NCBI RefSeq assembly: GCF_014154935.1
Contig: NZ_JACEHH010000036.1
Location: 33,651 to 97,650 of the forward strand
DNA length: 64,000 nt
Direction: 5' to 3'
From: Stieleria mannarensis
GTDB taxonomy: Bacteria; Planctomycetota; Planctomycetia; Pirellulales; Pirellulaceae
The first letter of the stretch is position 1, and each line of letters opens with the position of its first letter. The notes under the pieces were generated by a model. The model had not been told where the DNA came from. It did no database searches and worked only from the letters and a program-made list of their open reading frames with translations. The translations under genes and the position numbers were made by a program. This document shows, piece after piece, positions 39,228-47,821 of this stretch.

Positions 39228-39228
39228 A

Positions 39229-40272
39229 TCATTCTGCCTTCTTCTCCACCACCGATCCCTCGATCGTCTCCGGTTCCCTCAACATCCCCTCGGTCACCAA
39301 CTTTTCGCGTTGATGGGCGTGCCACAATTTCAGCAACAGAAACAGCGTGGCAAAGGTCACGACAAACGCGATCACGGTCAGTAGCAACGGTTGGAGATAA
39401 TTGACCGAAACATGTGCGATCGCCTCTCCGCCGGCCTTCATCGTGCGTCCCGCGATGCCGGCCTTGCTGACGACGATGGGGTTGCCTTCGGCATCAAAGA
39501 CGATTTCGTCACCGCCGAGAATCCGTTCGGATTCCGCCAGAACGATGGTGGTCGTCGCGGCGGTGAACAATGTTTTGCCGGGGTTATCCGCGGCGAACCG
39601 GCCCATGAAGGCGACCATCCGTTCGGTATCGTTTCGCAGGAGTGCCAGCACACCTTGGCGAGGCGCCGAGGGCAGTGCGGCCAGATCATCGGCGTGCCGC
39701 CCGACGGCGATGGCTTGATCGCTGGTCAGCTTGGTCGCCAGTTCCGCGCCGTCATCGCCCAGTGTCCGCGCCAGCATGCCTCCCACGCCGGGATGTTTCA
39801 ACTCACTTTTCAGTGCCGACACCCCCACGCGGCCAACGGTTTGGGCGAGTTCGCGTCCGGCGGATCCGGCCGACAGACGGGCCAACGCGCCACGCACCTG
39901 CGACTCGGGCAATTCATCCAACGCGGCCAACAGCGGCGCCAACTCGGGCGCGTTGTCCAATGCGGAAAGCGCCTCGGGCCCATACTTGCTGGCTAGGCGG
40001 CTGACTTGCTCGGCCGCCTCCTGGCCGCCTTCGCGAACCGCCGCCGCCCCGACCCGTTCGGCCAGCTCACGCCCGCCTTGCCGCGCCAAGTACTCTGTCG
40101 CCTCCTCGGTGCCTTCCTTGCCAAAGTACTTCATGATCGCGCGAGCGACCGCTGTCCCTGACATCACGCCCGGCAGCGATGCGGCCTGGGCGACAGGCGA
40201 CTCGATCGCGCCGATGACCACCGACATGGCGAGTAACAGAAACGTCAAACGACGGTTGGTAGGAACGATCAC
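39229..40272 (-). CDS. Exported membrane protein, second gene of a coupled pair
   Basis: 347 residues, GTG start at 40272 inside a GTGA overlap with the upstream gene. The signal peptide (RLTFLLLAMSVVIGAIESPVAQAA) is clear. Residues about 35-230 are Ala/Gly/Glu-rich helices with short repeats (GGRELAERVGAAAVREGGQEAAEQVSRLA in pieces). One strong membrane segment (LLLTVIAFVVTFATLFLLLKLW, about 296-317) is followed by a short charged tail. It is probably anchored at its C-terminus with a large periplasmic domain. The family is not recognised; with its partner it forms an obligate-looking pair. Confidence 0.8.
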   Translation of the reverse strand: MIVPTNRRLTFLLLAMSVVIGAIESPVAQAASLPGVMSGTAVARAIMKYFGKEGTEEATEYLARQGGRELAERVGAAAVREGGQEAAEQVSRLASKYGPEALSALDNAPELAPLLAALDELPESQVRGALARLSAGSAGRELAQTVGRVGVSALKSELKHPGVGGMLARTLGDDGAELATKLTSDQAIAVGRHADDLAALPSAPRQGVLALLRNDTERMVAFMGRFAADNPGKTLFTAATTTIVLAESERILGGDEIVFDAEGNPIVVSKAGIAGRTMKAGGEAIAHVSVNYLQPLLLTVIAFVVTFATLFLLLKLWHAHQREKLVTEGMLREPETIEGSVVEKKAE

Positions 40273-41435
40273 GACGATTCTCCGTCGACAATTTGCTGAT
40301 AAAAACGATCACGATACGCATCACGCAGTTGGCCGCACAATTGTGGCAAGGCGTGCTTGAGCCCGGATGCCGACTCGACGGCGCCCTTTTCATTTGTCGT
40401 CCCCGCCGAACCCGACTCCCCACCGGAAATCAGCGCCGCCTCCAGATCATTCAGGTAGACGTGCATTTGGCCAGTCAATTCCGTTTCGAATTGTTCGGTC
40501 ATCCACCAGTCGATCACCAGCCCGATCGCCAATCCCGCCCCAAAACCGACCACCGCGCCGACCGGCCCGCCGATCGATCCGCCACCGGCACCGGTCGCCG
40601 AGGCTCCCACGGTCGCACTCGCACCGGCCGCCGAGCTGATCGCGACCGAGGGTGCGAACCGGACCAGCAAACCGGCGACCACCGACCGGGCGGCAAACGC
40701 GCCGACTTCGCCGAGCACCAATGCGCCCAGCATGTTCTCCACACTGGTCGCTCCCTGTCCGGCCGCATAGCTTCCCAGCTCGGTCGATAATTCTCGAAAA
40801 AATGCATCATGTTGTTCCAGCGAAACGTCGGGCAAATCGGACGTCGACAATGCCGCCTGAACTCGCGTCAGCATCAGCGTCTGGTTCGCGTCGATGTCCC
40901 TGCGGAATTGCAGCAACGCGCCGGAGATGTCATCCAACAGCGTCTGTTCGGAAAACAAATGCGTCTCGAATTTTTCTTGCACATAGGCTTCGACTCGCCC
41001 GTCGCTGGTCCACCATCCGCCGGGCATCCGCTTCAGCACGCCCAGCCGCGTCGACAGGCTGGTCATGTCGGCGACAAACGGTTCGACACCGGCATGGTAC
41101 CGCCGCAGGATTCGATCGATGCGATGAAGACAGCGATCGGCCGTCGCTTGATTCAACGCGTCGACCTCGGCGATCAATGGCAAGACTTCGGTGTCATAGA
41201 ACCGCGCCCGAGCGACACGCTTGGCGGTTTCGTCGGACACTGCCGGGCGGGAATTAGATGGCGTCGTTGAAGACCACGTCGCCGACGATTCCAGTTCGGC
41301 TAGCGGCTGGAGAGTGACACCCAGGGTGATCAAGGCAACGACGGTCGCGACCGTCAGCGGCACCTTCGGCGATACCTTCTGGGGCGTGCGACTGGCCGGC
41401 ACGCGATGCGTCGAATCGGATGACGGCCGGACCAA
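40269..41435 (-). CDS. Membrane protein with glycine-zipper-like segments, first gene of a coupled pair
   Basis: 388 residues from TTG at 41435; there is no ATG in frame and the frame opens after a TGA further upstream, so the start is uncertain. An N-terminal membrane segment (VPLTVATVVALITLGVTLQPLAEL) is followed by a helical domain (about 70-225). Long Gly/Ala-rich hydrophobic stretches come next, first EVGAFAARSVVAGLLVRFAPSV and then GAGGGSIGGPVGAVVGFGAG up to GLAIGLVIDWW (about 232-310). GxxxG-type spacing is typical of glycine zippers that pack or span membranes. It overlaps the next gene by four bases. I do not recognise the family. Confidence 0.78.
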   Translation of the reverse strand: MVRPSSDSTHRVPASRTPQKVSPKVPLTVATVVALITLGVTLQPLAELESSATWSSTTPSNSRPAVSDETAKRVARARFYDTEVLPLIAEVDALNQATADRCLHRIDRILRRYHAGVEPFVADMTSLSTRLGVLKRMPGGWWTSDGRVEAYVQEKFETHLFSEQTLLDDISGALLQFRRDIDANQTLMLTRVQAALSTSDLPDVSLEQHDAFFRELSTELGSYAAGQGATSVENMLGALVLGEVGAFAARSVVAGLLVRFAPSVAISSAAGASATVGASATGAGGGSIGGPVGAVVGFGAGLAIGLVIDWWMTEQFETELTGQMHVYLNDLEAALISGGESGSAGTTNEKGAVESASGLKHALPQLCGQLRDAYRDRFYQQIVDGESS

Positions 41436-41503
41436 CGTTTTTCCCCCGATGATGAAGTGGCGTGCGTACGAATACTCCGCCGCAGCTCAGATTTCGGAAT
41501 CGC

Positions 41504-41596
41504 GTCGTAGCGGAAGCCGCCCAGGCTTTCGGCCCCCGGCATGGCGTCGTCGCGCCAATGCGAAACCCTTGGCGAGTTCCGCTACCGAAAAACCAA
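41504..41596. repeat. Dispersed repeat family B copy 3
   Basis: The left half GTCGTAGCGGAAGCCGCCCA continues to 41532; the right half GCGAAACCCTTGGCGAGTTC spans 41570-41596. The halves are imperfect inverse complements around a 37-base centre. It fills the gap between two minus-strand genes. Confidence 0.78.
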
Positions 41597-41610
41597 GCTG
41601 TGACAGAACA

Positions 41611-41958
41611 CTACGATGCCCAGAACTTCCATTTCGAACGTTTCGGAGTCGGCTTTCGGGTCTGCACGCCCAGCACACCCCATTGCTGCGTGTCGCCGAC
41701 CTTGATGTCAGCCACCCTCAACAGCGACGCCTCTTTGAGCTTCTTGATCAATCGGTCGTTGCGGTCGGTCTGGACGACTTGGACACGTTGCTTGAATTGA
41801 GCCATCGCGGACATGATCGCCGAAAGCGCCTGACGGGCGGACGTCGGTTCGCCGAAATCCTCGATCAAAAACACCGTCTCATTCTTGGGGCGCCCCACGG
41901 TGTCCGCGAAACGCCATCGTTCGCCCTCCTGGTCCCAGCCGTGGTAATCACCAGCCAT
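41611..41958 (-). CDS. Small soluble protein of unknown function
   Basis: 115 residues, ATG at 41958 with GAGG nine bases upstream. It has a charged, mixed alpha/beta composition. A middle helix (ARQALSAIMSAMAQFKQRVQ) leads to a strand-rich end with WGVLGVQTRKPTPKRSKWKFW. The C-terminus is basic and Trp-rich. No catalytic, metal or DNA-binding motif can be assigned. It has its own strand context and no overlap with real neighbours, which supports it as a gene. Confidence 0.62.
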   Translation of the reverse strand: MAGDYHGWDQEGERWRFADTVGRPKNETVFLIEDFGEPTSARQALSAIMSAMAQFKQRVQVVQTDRNDRLIKKLKEASLLRVADIKVGDTQQWGVLGVQTRKPTPKRSKWKFWAS

Positions 41959-42034
41959 CGGATATGCCTCAGTCCCATACGACTCAAATCTCGATCTCCC
42001 CAGAGAGTAGCTTACACGAAGAATGACGGCACAA

Positions 42035-43018
42035 TCAAAGTCGATTCAGCCAAGCGACCAAACAATCGTCCATCCAATGGCTCCGCCGCCGGGCGACGAA
42101 TCCTGCATGCCCCCCGGTCGCGGTCAAAACCAACTGTGTTTGCTCCGGCCAGCGGGCGGTGGTGAAGCAATCAACGGGGACAATCGGGTCATCCTTGGCC
42201 GCCAGAACCAAGGTTTTCACGGGGTTGGACTCGGTGACGTGGATCGCCCCACACTGTTGGTAATACTCCGACGCCCCCTGAAAACCGCTCAACGGGGCCG
42301 TCAATCGATCGTCCAACTCCAACAGGGTTTTGGGACGACCGAGCGAGGCGATTTCTTGAAACTGCTGGCGATCACGGACCGCCGGTGCGATGCGTTCAAA
42401 CAGCGTGCGGATGAAGTAGTAGTTGTACAATCGCCGAGAGAGTCGCTGCATGTTCGCGCTGCATCGGATCAGGTCGATCGGGGGGGCAACAACCGCGATC
42501 CGGTCCAAGCGGTCAAACCACTCCGGACGCGCGTCCAGCCCGGCGCCGATCCGGCCGGCCAGACGCAGCAACTGGTTTCCGCCCAACGACACGCCAACCG
42601 CGGACAGTGCCGTGGCGGGATGACGCCGCGCGACAAAATCGATCGCCGCCAACACGTCGTCGCTGCGGCCGGCATGGCTCAGCTGTCGCGCCAAATCCCT
42701 GGCCGCACCACAGCCCCGCATGTCGACGCGGTACACCGTCCATCCCAGCGAGACCAACCGCATCGTCAACCGAACCATGTACGGCGATCCGTGGCATCCG
42801 CTCAAACCGTGAAACAGCACCACCGCCGGGCCGGATTGCCCACCATCGACCGCCGCGTTTTCATGCAGCACAATGGCGTCCCCGTCGGGCAACTCGACGA
42901 CGTGCTGATGCACCGGCGCGAGCTGCTCGGCCGGCGCCCGCAGCGACGCAAGCGTCTGCAAATGCCCGCCACGCATCAGCAGGTCGGGTTTGAACGGTGG
43001 GGGCACAAAAGGTTTCAT
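42035..43018 (-). CDS. YheT-type alpha/beta hydrolase
   Basis: 327 residues from the ATG at 43018; a GTG at 43042 would add eight. It is typical of the YheT/EMB8 branch: MRGGHLQTL near the N-terminus, VVLFHGLSGCHGSPYM (oxyanion region), VYRVDMRGCGAA, then the nucleophile elbow GVSLGGN. Later AKDDPIVP gives the Asp and GGHAGFV the His of the triad. Probably a cytoplasmic esterase; the physiological substrate of this branch is not settled. It is divergent to thpR with only about 35 bases between starts, so the two promoters overlap or lie inside the genes. Confidence 0.9.
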   Translation of the reverse strand: MKPFVPPPFKPDLLMRGGHLQTLASLRAPAEQLAPVHQHVVELPDGDAIVLHENAAVDGGQSGPAVVLFHGLSGCHGSPYMVRLTMRLVSLGWTVYRVDMRGCGAARDLARQLSHAGRSDDVLAAIDFVARRHPATALSAVGVSLGGNQLLRLAGRIGAGLDARPEWFDRLDRIAVVAPPIDLIRCSANMQRLSRRLYNYYFIRTLFERIAPAVRDRQQFQEIASLGRPKTLLELDDRLTAPLSGFQGASEYYQQCGAIHVTESNPVKTLVLAAKDDPIVPVDCFTTARWPEQTQLVLTATGGHAGFVARRRSHWMDDCLVAWLNRL

Positions 43019-43053
43019 TTCGTTAATCAAGTGTAAAGACACGCGTTGGATTC

Positions 43054-43626
43054 ATGCAAACGATCCGCTCCTTCATCTCCATTCCGGTCCCTCCCGCTGT
43101 GACTGCGGCGGCCGGCAAGATCATGAAACGACTCAAGCCGCTTGACCAGGGTTTCAAGTGGGTGCCGATCGACAACTTTCACCTGACGCTGAAATTCCTC
43201 GGCGAAGTCGACAATGTCGAAATCCCCGACGTGTGCAAAGCGATTCGCCGAGTGACCGATCCGATCGAACCGTTCGAATTACGTTTTGCAGGCACCGGCG
43301 GTTTTCCCAACGCCGAAAAACCACGCATCCTGTATGTCGGTGTCGATGATCCGACCGGCAATCTGGTCCAGCTGGTCGCCGGCCTGGAAAAACAGCTCGC
43401 CGACTTGGGATTCAAACCCGAACCGCGCGACTACACGCCGCACCTGACCCTCGGACGCACGCGCAGCAATTCGCGGCGGGCCGGCGAGGAATTGGTCGCC
43501 GCGATCAGCGATCTGGCAGACACGCCGTTTGGCGAAATGGTCGTCGACGAAGTCCACCTGATGGCCAGCTTTCTGGACAAGGCCGGCCCCACCTATCAAG
43601 TCATGGACACGATTGAGCTGGACTGA
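43054..43626 (+). CDS. thpR: RNA 2',3'-cyclic phosphodiesterase (LigT/2H family)
   Basis: 190 residues, normal for the family. The two HxT motifs of the 2H fold are present: HLTL at residues 43-46 and HLTL at 130-133. These histidines open 2',3'-cyclic phosphate ends of RNA. The N-terminal RSFISIPVPP strand matches ThpR/LigT proteins. It is cytoplasmic. It is transcribed divergently from the hydrolase gene and followed by a family D repeat starting six bases beyond its stop. Confidence 0.92.
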   Translation: MQTIRSFISIPVPPAVTAAAGKIMKRLKPLDQGFKWVPIDNFHLTLKFLGEVDNVEIPDVCKAIRRVTDPIEPFELRFAGTGGFPNAEKPRILYVGVDDPTGNLVQLVAGLEKQLADLGFKPEPRDYTPHLTLGRTRSNSRRAGEELVAAISDLADTPFGEMVVDEVHLMASFLDKAGPTYQVMDTIELD

Positions 43627-43631
43627 TGGAC

Positions 43632-43707
43632 GTACGATGGCCCTTCTGGACGCGCCCGTGGGGCTCTGCGCGACGACCTAAAAAGGACCTCGTACACCCC
43701 TTTGCAG
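43632..43707. repeat. Dispersed repeat family D copy 2
   Basis: GTACGATGGCCCTTCTGGAC, a CCGTGGGGCTC block and GCGACGACCTAAAAAGGACC followed by TCGTACACC. It is colinear with 37011-37087. The GTACGA and TCGTAC ends are inverted. Confidence 0.82.
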
Positions 43708-43760
43708 GACCGGCGGCAGCTCGTTTGCCGCCCGGCGTTCGTCCGGACTAAACTGGTGGC

Positions 43761-44525
43761 ATGAGCACCGCACGGAATTCCGATCCATCGCCGCCGATCC
43801 ACCCCGCCGTCACAGGTTCGCCGCCTGCCAAAGCGGCACCGGAAGACGCTTCCTCTGCCCTTCCGCCGGCAAACCTGTCCGTCGCCAGTCGTATCGCCGA
43901 TGTGCTGACAGATCTAGGTGGAATCGCCGCCGATCGGCTGCGTGCCGGATGCGCTACCCCTGCCGGCCCGGATGAACTAAGCGAATCGCACCGAAACGGA
44001 AATCTATGTGAATTGATCGACGGCTATCTGGTGGAGCGGGCGATGGGATATCGAGAGTCTTTGATTGCCGCCGTGTTCATTGAACTGCTCAACCAACTCG
44101 TACGGAAGAATCAACTCGGAGTTGTTTCCGGCGCCGATGGTTTTTTCCGCTTGGCTCCGAATCTGGTCCGTGGCCCCGACGTCGCGTTCACCTCGTGGGA
44201 ACGTCTTCCCGATCGCAAGGTCCCCATCGAAGCCTTTCCCGCGGTCGTCCCCGATCTGGTCGTCGAGGTGGTCAGCGAGGGCAACACGCGAACGGAGATG
44301 ACCAACAAGCGCCGCGACTACTTCGCCCGCGGAGTAAAACTGATTTGGATCGTCGATCCCGTCCAACGCAGCGTCGCCATCTGGCGATCGATGACCGACT
44401 ACGCCGTGCTCGATGAAACCCAGACGCTCGACGGCGAAGACGTGTTGCCGGGGCTTTCCATCCCCCTGGCCGAAGTCTTTCGTGTGCTCGACGGTCCCGA
44501 TGAAGGGAATGAAGGTTCCGTTTAG
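43761..44525 (+). CDS. Uma2 family (DUF820) putative endonuclease
   Basis: 254 residues. The first 60 residues are Pro/Ala-rich and make it longer than the other copy. The PD-(D/E)XK-like core begins at CELIDGYLVERAMG and continues through RGPDVAFTSW, then DLVVEVVSEGNTRTEMTNKRRDYFARGVKLIWIVDP with the usual Asp, Glu and Lys positions. It is the second Uma2 protein in the window; the two differ strongly outside the core, so they are not a recent duplication. Function in the cell is not established for the family. Confidence 0.9.
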   Translation: MSTARNSDPSPPIHPAVTGSPPAKAAPEDASSALPPANLSVASRIADVLTDLGGIAADRLRAGCATPAGPDELSESHRNGNLCELIDGYLVERAMGYRESLIAAVFIELLNQLVRKNQLGVVSGADGFFRLAPNLVRGPDVAFTSWERLPDRKVPIEAFPAVVPDLVVEVVSEGNTRTEMTNKRRDYFARGVKLIWIVDPVQRSVAIWRSMTDYAVLDETQTLDGEDVLPGLSIPLAEVFRVLDGPDEGNEGSV

Positions 44526-44570
44526 TTTTGCCGACAGGCGTTTCCCGATCTCCTCCCCGCGTTCTAATGA

Positions 44571-44595
44571 CCGACTCAACCGACAGGTGAGTCGG
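44571..44595. promoter_or_regulatory. 8-bp perfect hairpin between Uma2 and phosphoesterase genes
   Basis: CCGACTCA and TGAGTCGG pair around ACCGACAGG. It starts 45 bases beyond the Uma2 stop and ends 45 bases before the next ATG. There is no T-run, so it could be a weak terminator, an operator or an mRNA leader structure. Confidence 0.45.
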
Positions 44596-44640
44596 AAACC
44601 GTTTCCCACCTCACTCGCCCACCCCGACCCGATTGCATCC

Positions 44641-46641
44641 ATGAATCTATCCATCCGCGTCACGCTGTTCGTTGCCGCTAGCCTTTTTAGTTCCGCCGTC
44701 TCACTGGCTCACGAAACCGCCGGCGGTCTCCCACACAAACACGACACACCCCCGAGCGTTTTGACGACGCGATCGACGGCGAAGGTCATCGCGCCGACGG
44801 TGGCCGAAGACGGGTTCCAGTTCATCGTCTACGGCGACCGAACCGGCGGCGTCCCGGCCGGGCTGAAAGTGCTGGAGCAAGCCGTCGCCGATACGAATTT
44901 ATTGGACCCCGATCTGGTCATGACGGTCGGCGACTTGATCCAAGGCTACAACGAAACCCCCGAGTGGCTGACGCAAGCCGACGAATACAAAGCGATCATG
45001 AACCGCCTAAAGATGCGTTGGTTTCCGGTCGCCGGAAACCATGACATCTATTGGCGCGGCGAAAACCCGGCACCGCCGGGACACCATGAATCCAACTATG
45101 AAAAACACTTCGGACCGCTCTGGTATTCGTTCCGCCACAAGAACGCCGGCTTCATCGTCCTGTACAGCGACGAAGGCGATCCGTCGACCAACTTGAAAGC
45201 GTTCAACGCCGGGGCGCTGCAACAAATGAGTCAACAACAGTTGGACTTTCTTGACAAAGCCCTGAAGGACCTGTCCGATCAAGATCACGTGTTCGTGTTT
45301 CTGCATCATCCACGCTGGATCGGCGGCGGGTACACCGGTTCCAACTGGGACGACGTGCACCAACGTCTGGCCGACGCGGGCAATGTATCGGCCGTGTTTG
45401 CCGGGCATATCCACAAGATGCGATACGACGGCGTCAAAGACGGCATCGAGTACTATGCGTTGGCGACCACCGGCGGACACATCCCCAATGACACCCCGAT
45501 CCCCGGCGCCGGCCATCTGCACCACTTCAACATCGTCACCGTGCGCCCCAAACGCATCACCGTCTCCTCACTGCCGGTTGGTGCGGTGTTCGATCCCAAG
45601 CAATTCACGCCGGAATTCTTGAAAGAACTGGAACTGGCCCGGTCGATTCGCCCGAAGCAGGTTTCCAAACCGGTGCGGTTGTCCGTCGACGGTTCGGCCC
45701 GCGGGACCGTCAAGTTGAACGTCACCAACCCGGCCGAGCACCCCGTCGAAGTGACGCTGCTGATGTCGCGTGAAACACTGCAAAGCGGGTGGTTGTCCAC
45801 ACTCGATCACCAACACATCACGCTCGATTCCGAAGCCAGCCAAACGGTCGAGTTTCTGATCCGACGCGATGCAACCGGCGACGTCGGCAGCGCCAACCCG
45901 GCCGTCACCGTCGCGATGCGTTACCTGGGCGACAAGGCCGCCGTCGACTTGCCGCCGACCGACGTTCCGATCGAGATTCGATTAGACCAAGTCCCGGCCG
46001 ACTATTTTGCTACGGCCTCCGATCAGGCCCTGTTGGTCAGCGACGAAGCCTCTGCGATCGCGATCAACGACGACGCGTTCGACTTGCCCGCCGGCCCTTT
46101 CACGATCGAAACCTGGATCAAACCGACACAACACAAAGGTTTCGACGCGATCATCGCCAAGACGCAAAGCTCGGAGTATGCGTTTTTCTCTGACCACGGC
46201 GTCGTCCAGTTCGACGTGCATCTGGGCGGCCGCTATGTGTCGGCGATCGGCAAAGAAGCCTTGCCACTGAACCAATGGTCTCACTTAGCCGGCGTCTACG
46301 ACGGCAACCACGTCGTGCTGTATGTCGACGGCAAACGGGTCGCATCCAAATCCGCCACCGGCAGTCGTAAATCGAACCGATTGCCGCTGTACTTGGGTGC
46401 CGACCCGGACCATGGCGGCAACGCGACGCGGTCCTTCGTCGGCCAACTGAACGAGTTTCGACTTTCGACCGGCGTTCGCTACGATGGCGACTTCACGCCT
46501 GCCAAACGTCACCAACCCGATGACTCGACCGTGCTGCTGCACCATTTTGACCGCAGCGTCGGGCCGTTCCTGTTGGATCACAGCGCGTCGGCCGCCAACG
46601 GGCGAATGGGCAAGTCCAGCCGGTTGGTACCGGTCCAGTAG
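44641..46641 (+). CDS. Secreted metallophosphoesterase with C-terminal LamG domain
   Basis: 666 residues from the ATG at 44641; upstream in-frame starts run into the Uma2 gene and lack the signal peptide MNLSIRVTLFVAASLFSSAVSLAHE. The calcineurin-like phosphoesterase core (about 60-310) carries the two-metal motifs VYGDRTGG, TVGDLIQG, AGNHDIYW, HHPRW and AGHIHKM. A beta domain follows (about 340-460). Residues about 475-640 form a laminin-G/concanavalin-like domain (FTIETWIKPTQHKGFDAII, QWSHLAGVYDG, LYVDGKRV). The protein probably acts on phosphoesters outside the cytoplasm, with the LamG domain binding a polysaccharide. Confidence 0.92.
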   Translation: MNLSIRVTLFVAASLFSSAVSLAHETAGGLPHKHDTPPSVLTTRSTAKVIAPTVAEDGFQFIVYGDRTGGVPAGLKVLEQAVADTNLLDPDLVMTVGDLIQGYNETPEWLTQADEYKAIMNRLKMRWFPVAGNHDIYWRGENPAPPGHHESNYEKHFGPLWYSFRHKNAGFIVLYSDEGDPSTNLKAFNAGALQQMSQQQLDFLDKALKDLSDQDHVFVFLHHPRWIGGGYTGSNWDDVHQRLADAGNVSAVFAGHIHKMRYDGVKDGIEYYALATTGGHIPNDTPIPGAGHLHHFNIVTVRPKRITVSSLPVGAVFDPKQFTPEFLKELELARSIRPKQVSKPVRLSVDGSARGTVKLNVTNPAEHPVEVTLLMSRETLQSGWLSTLDHQHITLDSEASQTVEFLIRRDATGDVGSANPAVTVAMRYLGDKAAVDLPPTDVPIEIRLDQVPADYFATASDQALLVSDEASAIAINDDAFDLPAGPFTIETWIKPTQHKGFDAIIAKTQSSEYAFFSDHGVVQFDVHLGGRYVSAIGKEALPLNQWSHLAGVYDGNHVVLYVDGKRVASKSATGSRKSNRLPLYLGADPDHGGNATRSFVGQLNEFRLSTGVRYDGDFTPAKRHQPDDSTVLLHHFDRSVGPFLLDHSASAANGRMGKSSRLVPVQ

Positions 46642-46668
46642 GGCGCGCTGGCATCGCAAGCGTCTCTG

Positions 46669-46740
46669 GATCGTAGCGGAAGTCGCCAAGACTTTCGGCG
46701 GGCCGCAGGTGAAGCGAAACTCTTGGCGAGTTTCGCTACC
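46669..46740. repeat. Dispersed repeat family B copy 4
   Basis: The left half GGATCGTAGCGGAAGTCGCC and the right half GCGAAACTCTTGGCGAGTTT plus CGCTACC are inverse complements with few mismatches. It lies in the 238-base gap before the seven-gene secretion operon, whose promoter is presumably between here and 46880. Confidence 0.82.
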
Positions 46741-46879
46741 CCGGCCTCGCTCTGGCCAGGATCCACTTCCCCCCCGCGGAGAATCTCCACGTTTTTCTTC
46801 ATCCGGTCAGACAAATCGACAGCCCCGGCGCATCAGCCCTTTGCCCTGATGATCGTTTCCGCCGCCGGCAAGCTGTTTC

Positions 46880-47821
46880 ATGTCCGACACCACCGCTGCA
46901 CGACTGCTTTCGTTGAACCAACAAGCGATCGCGATCTTGCATCTGAACATCCCGCTGGATTTTGGGCTCGGCGGCGACACCGCCGAGCGGCTTCGTGAAA
47001 TCAATGACCGATTGCTCAGTGACGTCGGCCGCGACCTCGCGCCGGACGCATTGCTTGAGCGACACGCGTTGCCCGATCGCTACCGGGCGATCGCCCGCAT
47101 GCTGCTGGAGTCCGATGATCCGGTTCCGATCTTTGAATCGATTGCGATCCAAAACTTGGATCGCGACGCGGCGGCCACCCCGCTCCGTCAGGCGATCACG
47201 GAGCCGCTGATCGTTGCGGCCCTGGCGTACATCGGGATGATTATCTTGTGTACGTTTTCGGTTCCCCACATCCAAGCCCAATACACCCAGCAGGGTCTGA
47301 CGCCCAGTGGTGTCTCGCGGTGGTTGATCGCGGTCCGCGAGGCGATGCCCCTGTGGGTTGTCGGCTTCCCGTTCGTGATGATCGCAACCTGGTGGGTCTG
47401 GCGAAAACTGGCCGCCGGCCCGCTGCTGAATCTCGTTCCGGGCAGTTCCCAGTACGCGCGGTGGCTGGCGGCCGAATCACAATCGCGCCGCTTGGCCGTA
47501 CTGGTCGGATCGGGTGTCGAACCGGAAACGGCGCTCTCGTTGGCCGGCACCAGTGTTTCGCCCCAGCTGCCCGTCCGACCGATCGCCGAAAGTATTGTCC
47601 GCGACGGAACCCCACCCTCACGGCCGCGGGCGCTCGGACGTTTGGCTCGGTTCTACCATTTTCTGGCCGATGACCGTCGCCACGCCTTCTTTTCCAAAAC
47701 ACCTGGCTACGTCGGCCTTTTGATCGCGGCGCTGCTGGTGCTGGGCTATGCACTGGCAACGTTCCTGCCCTGGATCGCCATCTTGCAACATGAAAGCTCG
47801 ATGGAGGCGTTGAATCGATGA
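46880..47821 (+). CDS. GspF/PilC-like inner-membrane protein 1 (divergent)
   Basis: 313 residues. A helical cytoplasmic-type N-terminal domain of about 105 residues precedes membrane segments at about 107-130, 156-175 and 275-300, in the order of the type II secretion F / PilC platform. The second F-domain is shortened. In secretion and pilus systems this protein transmits ATPase motion to the growing pseudopilus. It is the first gene of a seven-gene operon and overlaps the next by ATGA. Similarity is weak, so the F-family call rests on topology, on the LVGSGVEPETAL-like loop, and on position beside pseudopilins. Confidence 0.7.
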   Translation: MSDTTAARLLSLNQQAIAILHLNIPLDFGLGGDTAERLREINDRLLSDVGRDLAPDALLERHALPDRYRAIARMLLESDDPVPIFESIAIQNLDRDAAATPLRQAITEPLIVAALAYIGMIILCTFSVPHIQAQYTQQGLTPSGVSRWLIAVREAMPLWVVGFPFVMIATWWVWRKLAAGPLLNLVPGSSQYARWLAAESQSRRLAVLVGSGVEPETALSLAGTSVSPQLPVRPIAESIVRDGTPPSRPRALGRLARFYHFLADDRRHAFFSKTPGYVGLLIAALLVLGYALATFLPWIAILQHESSMEALNR

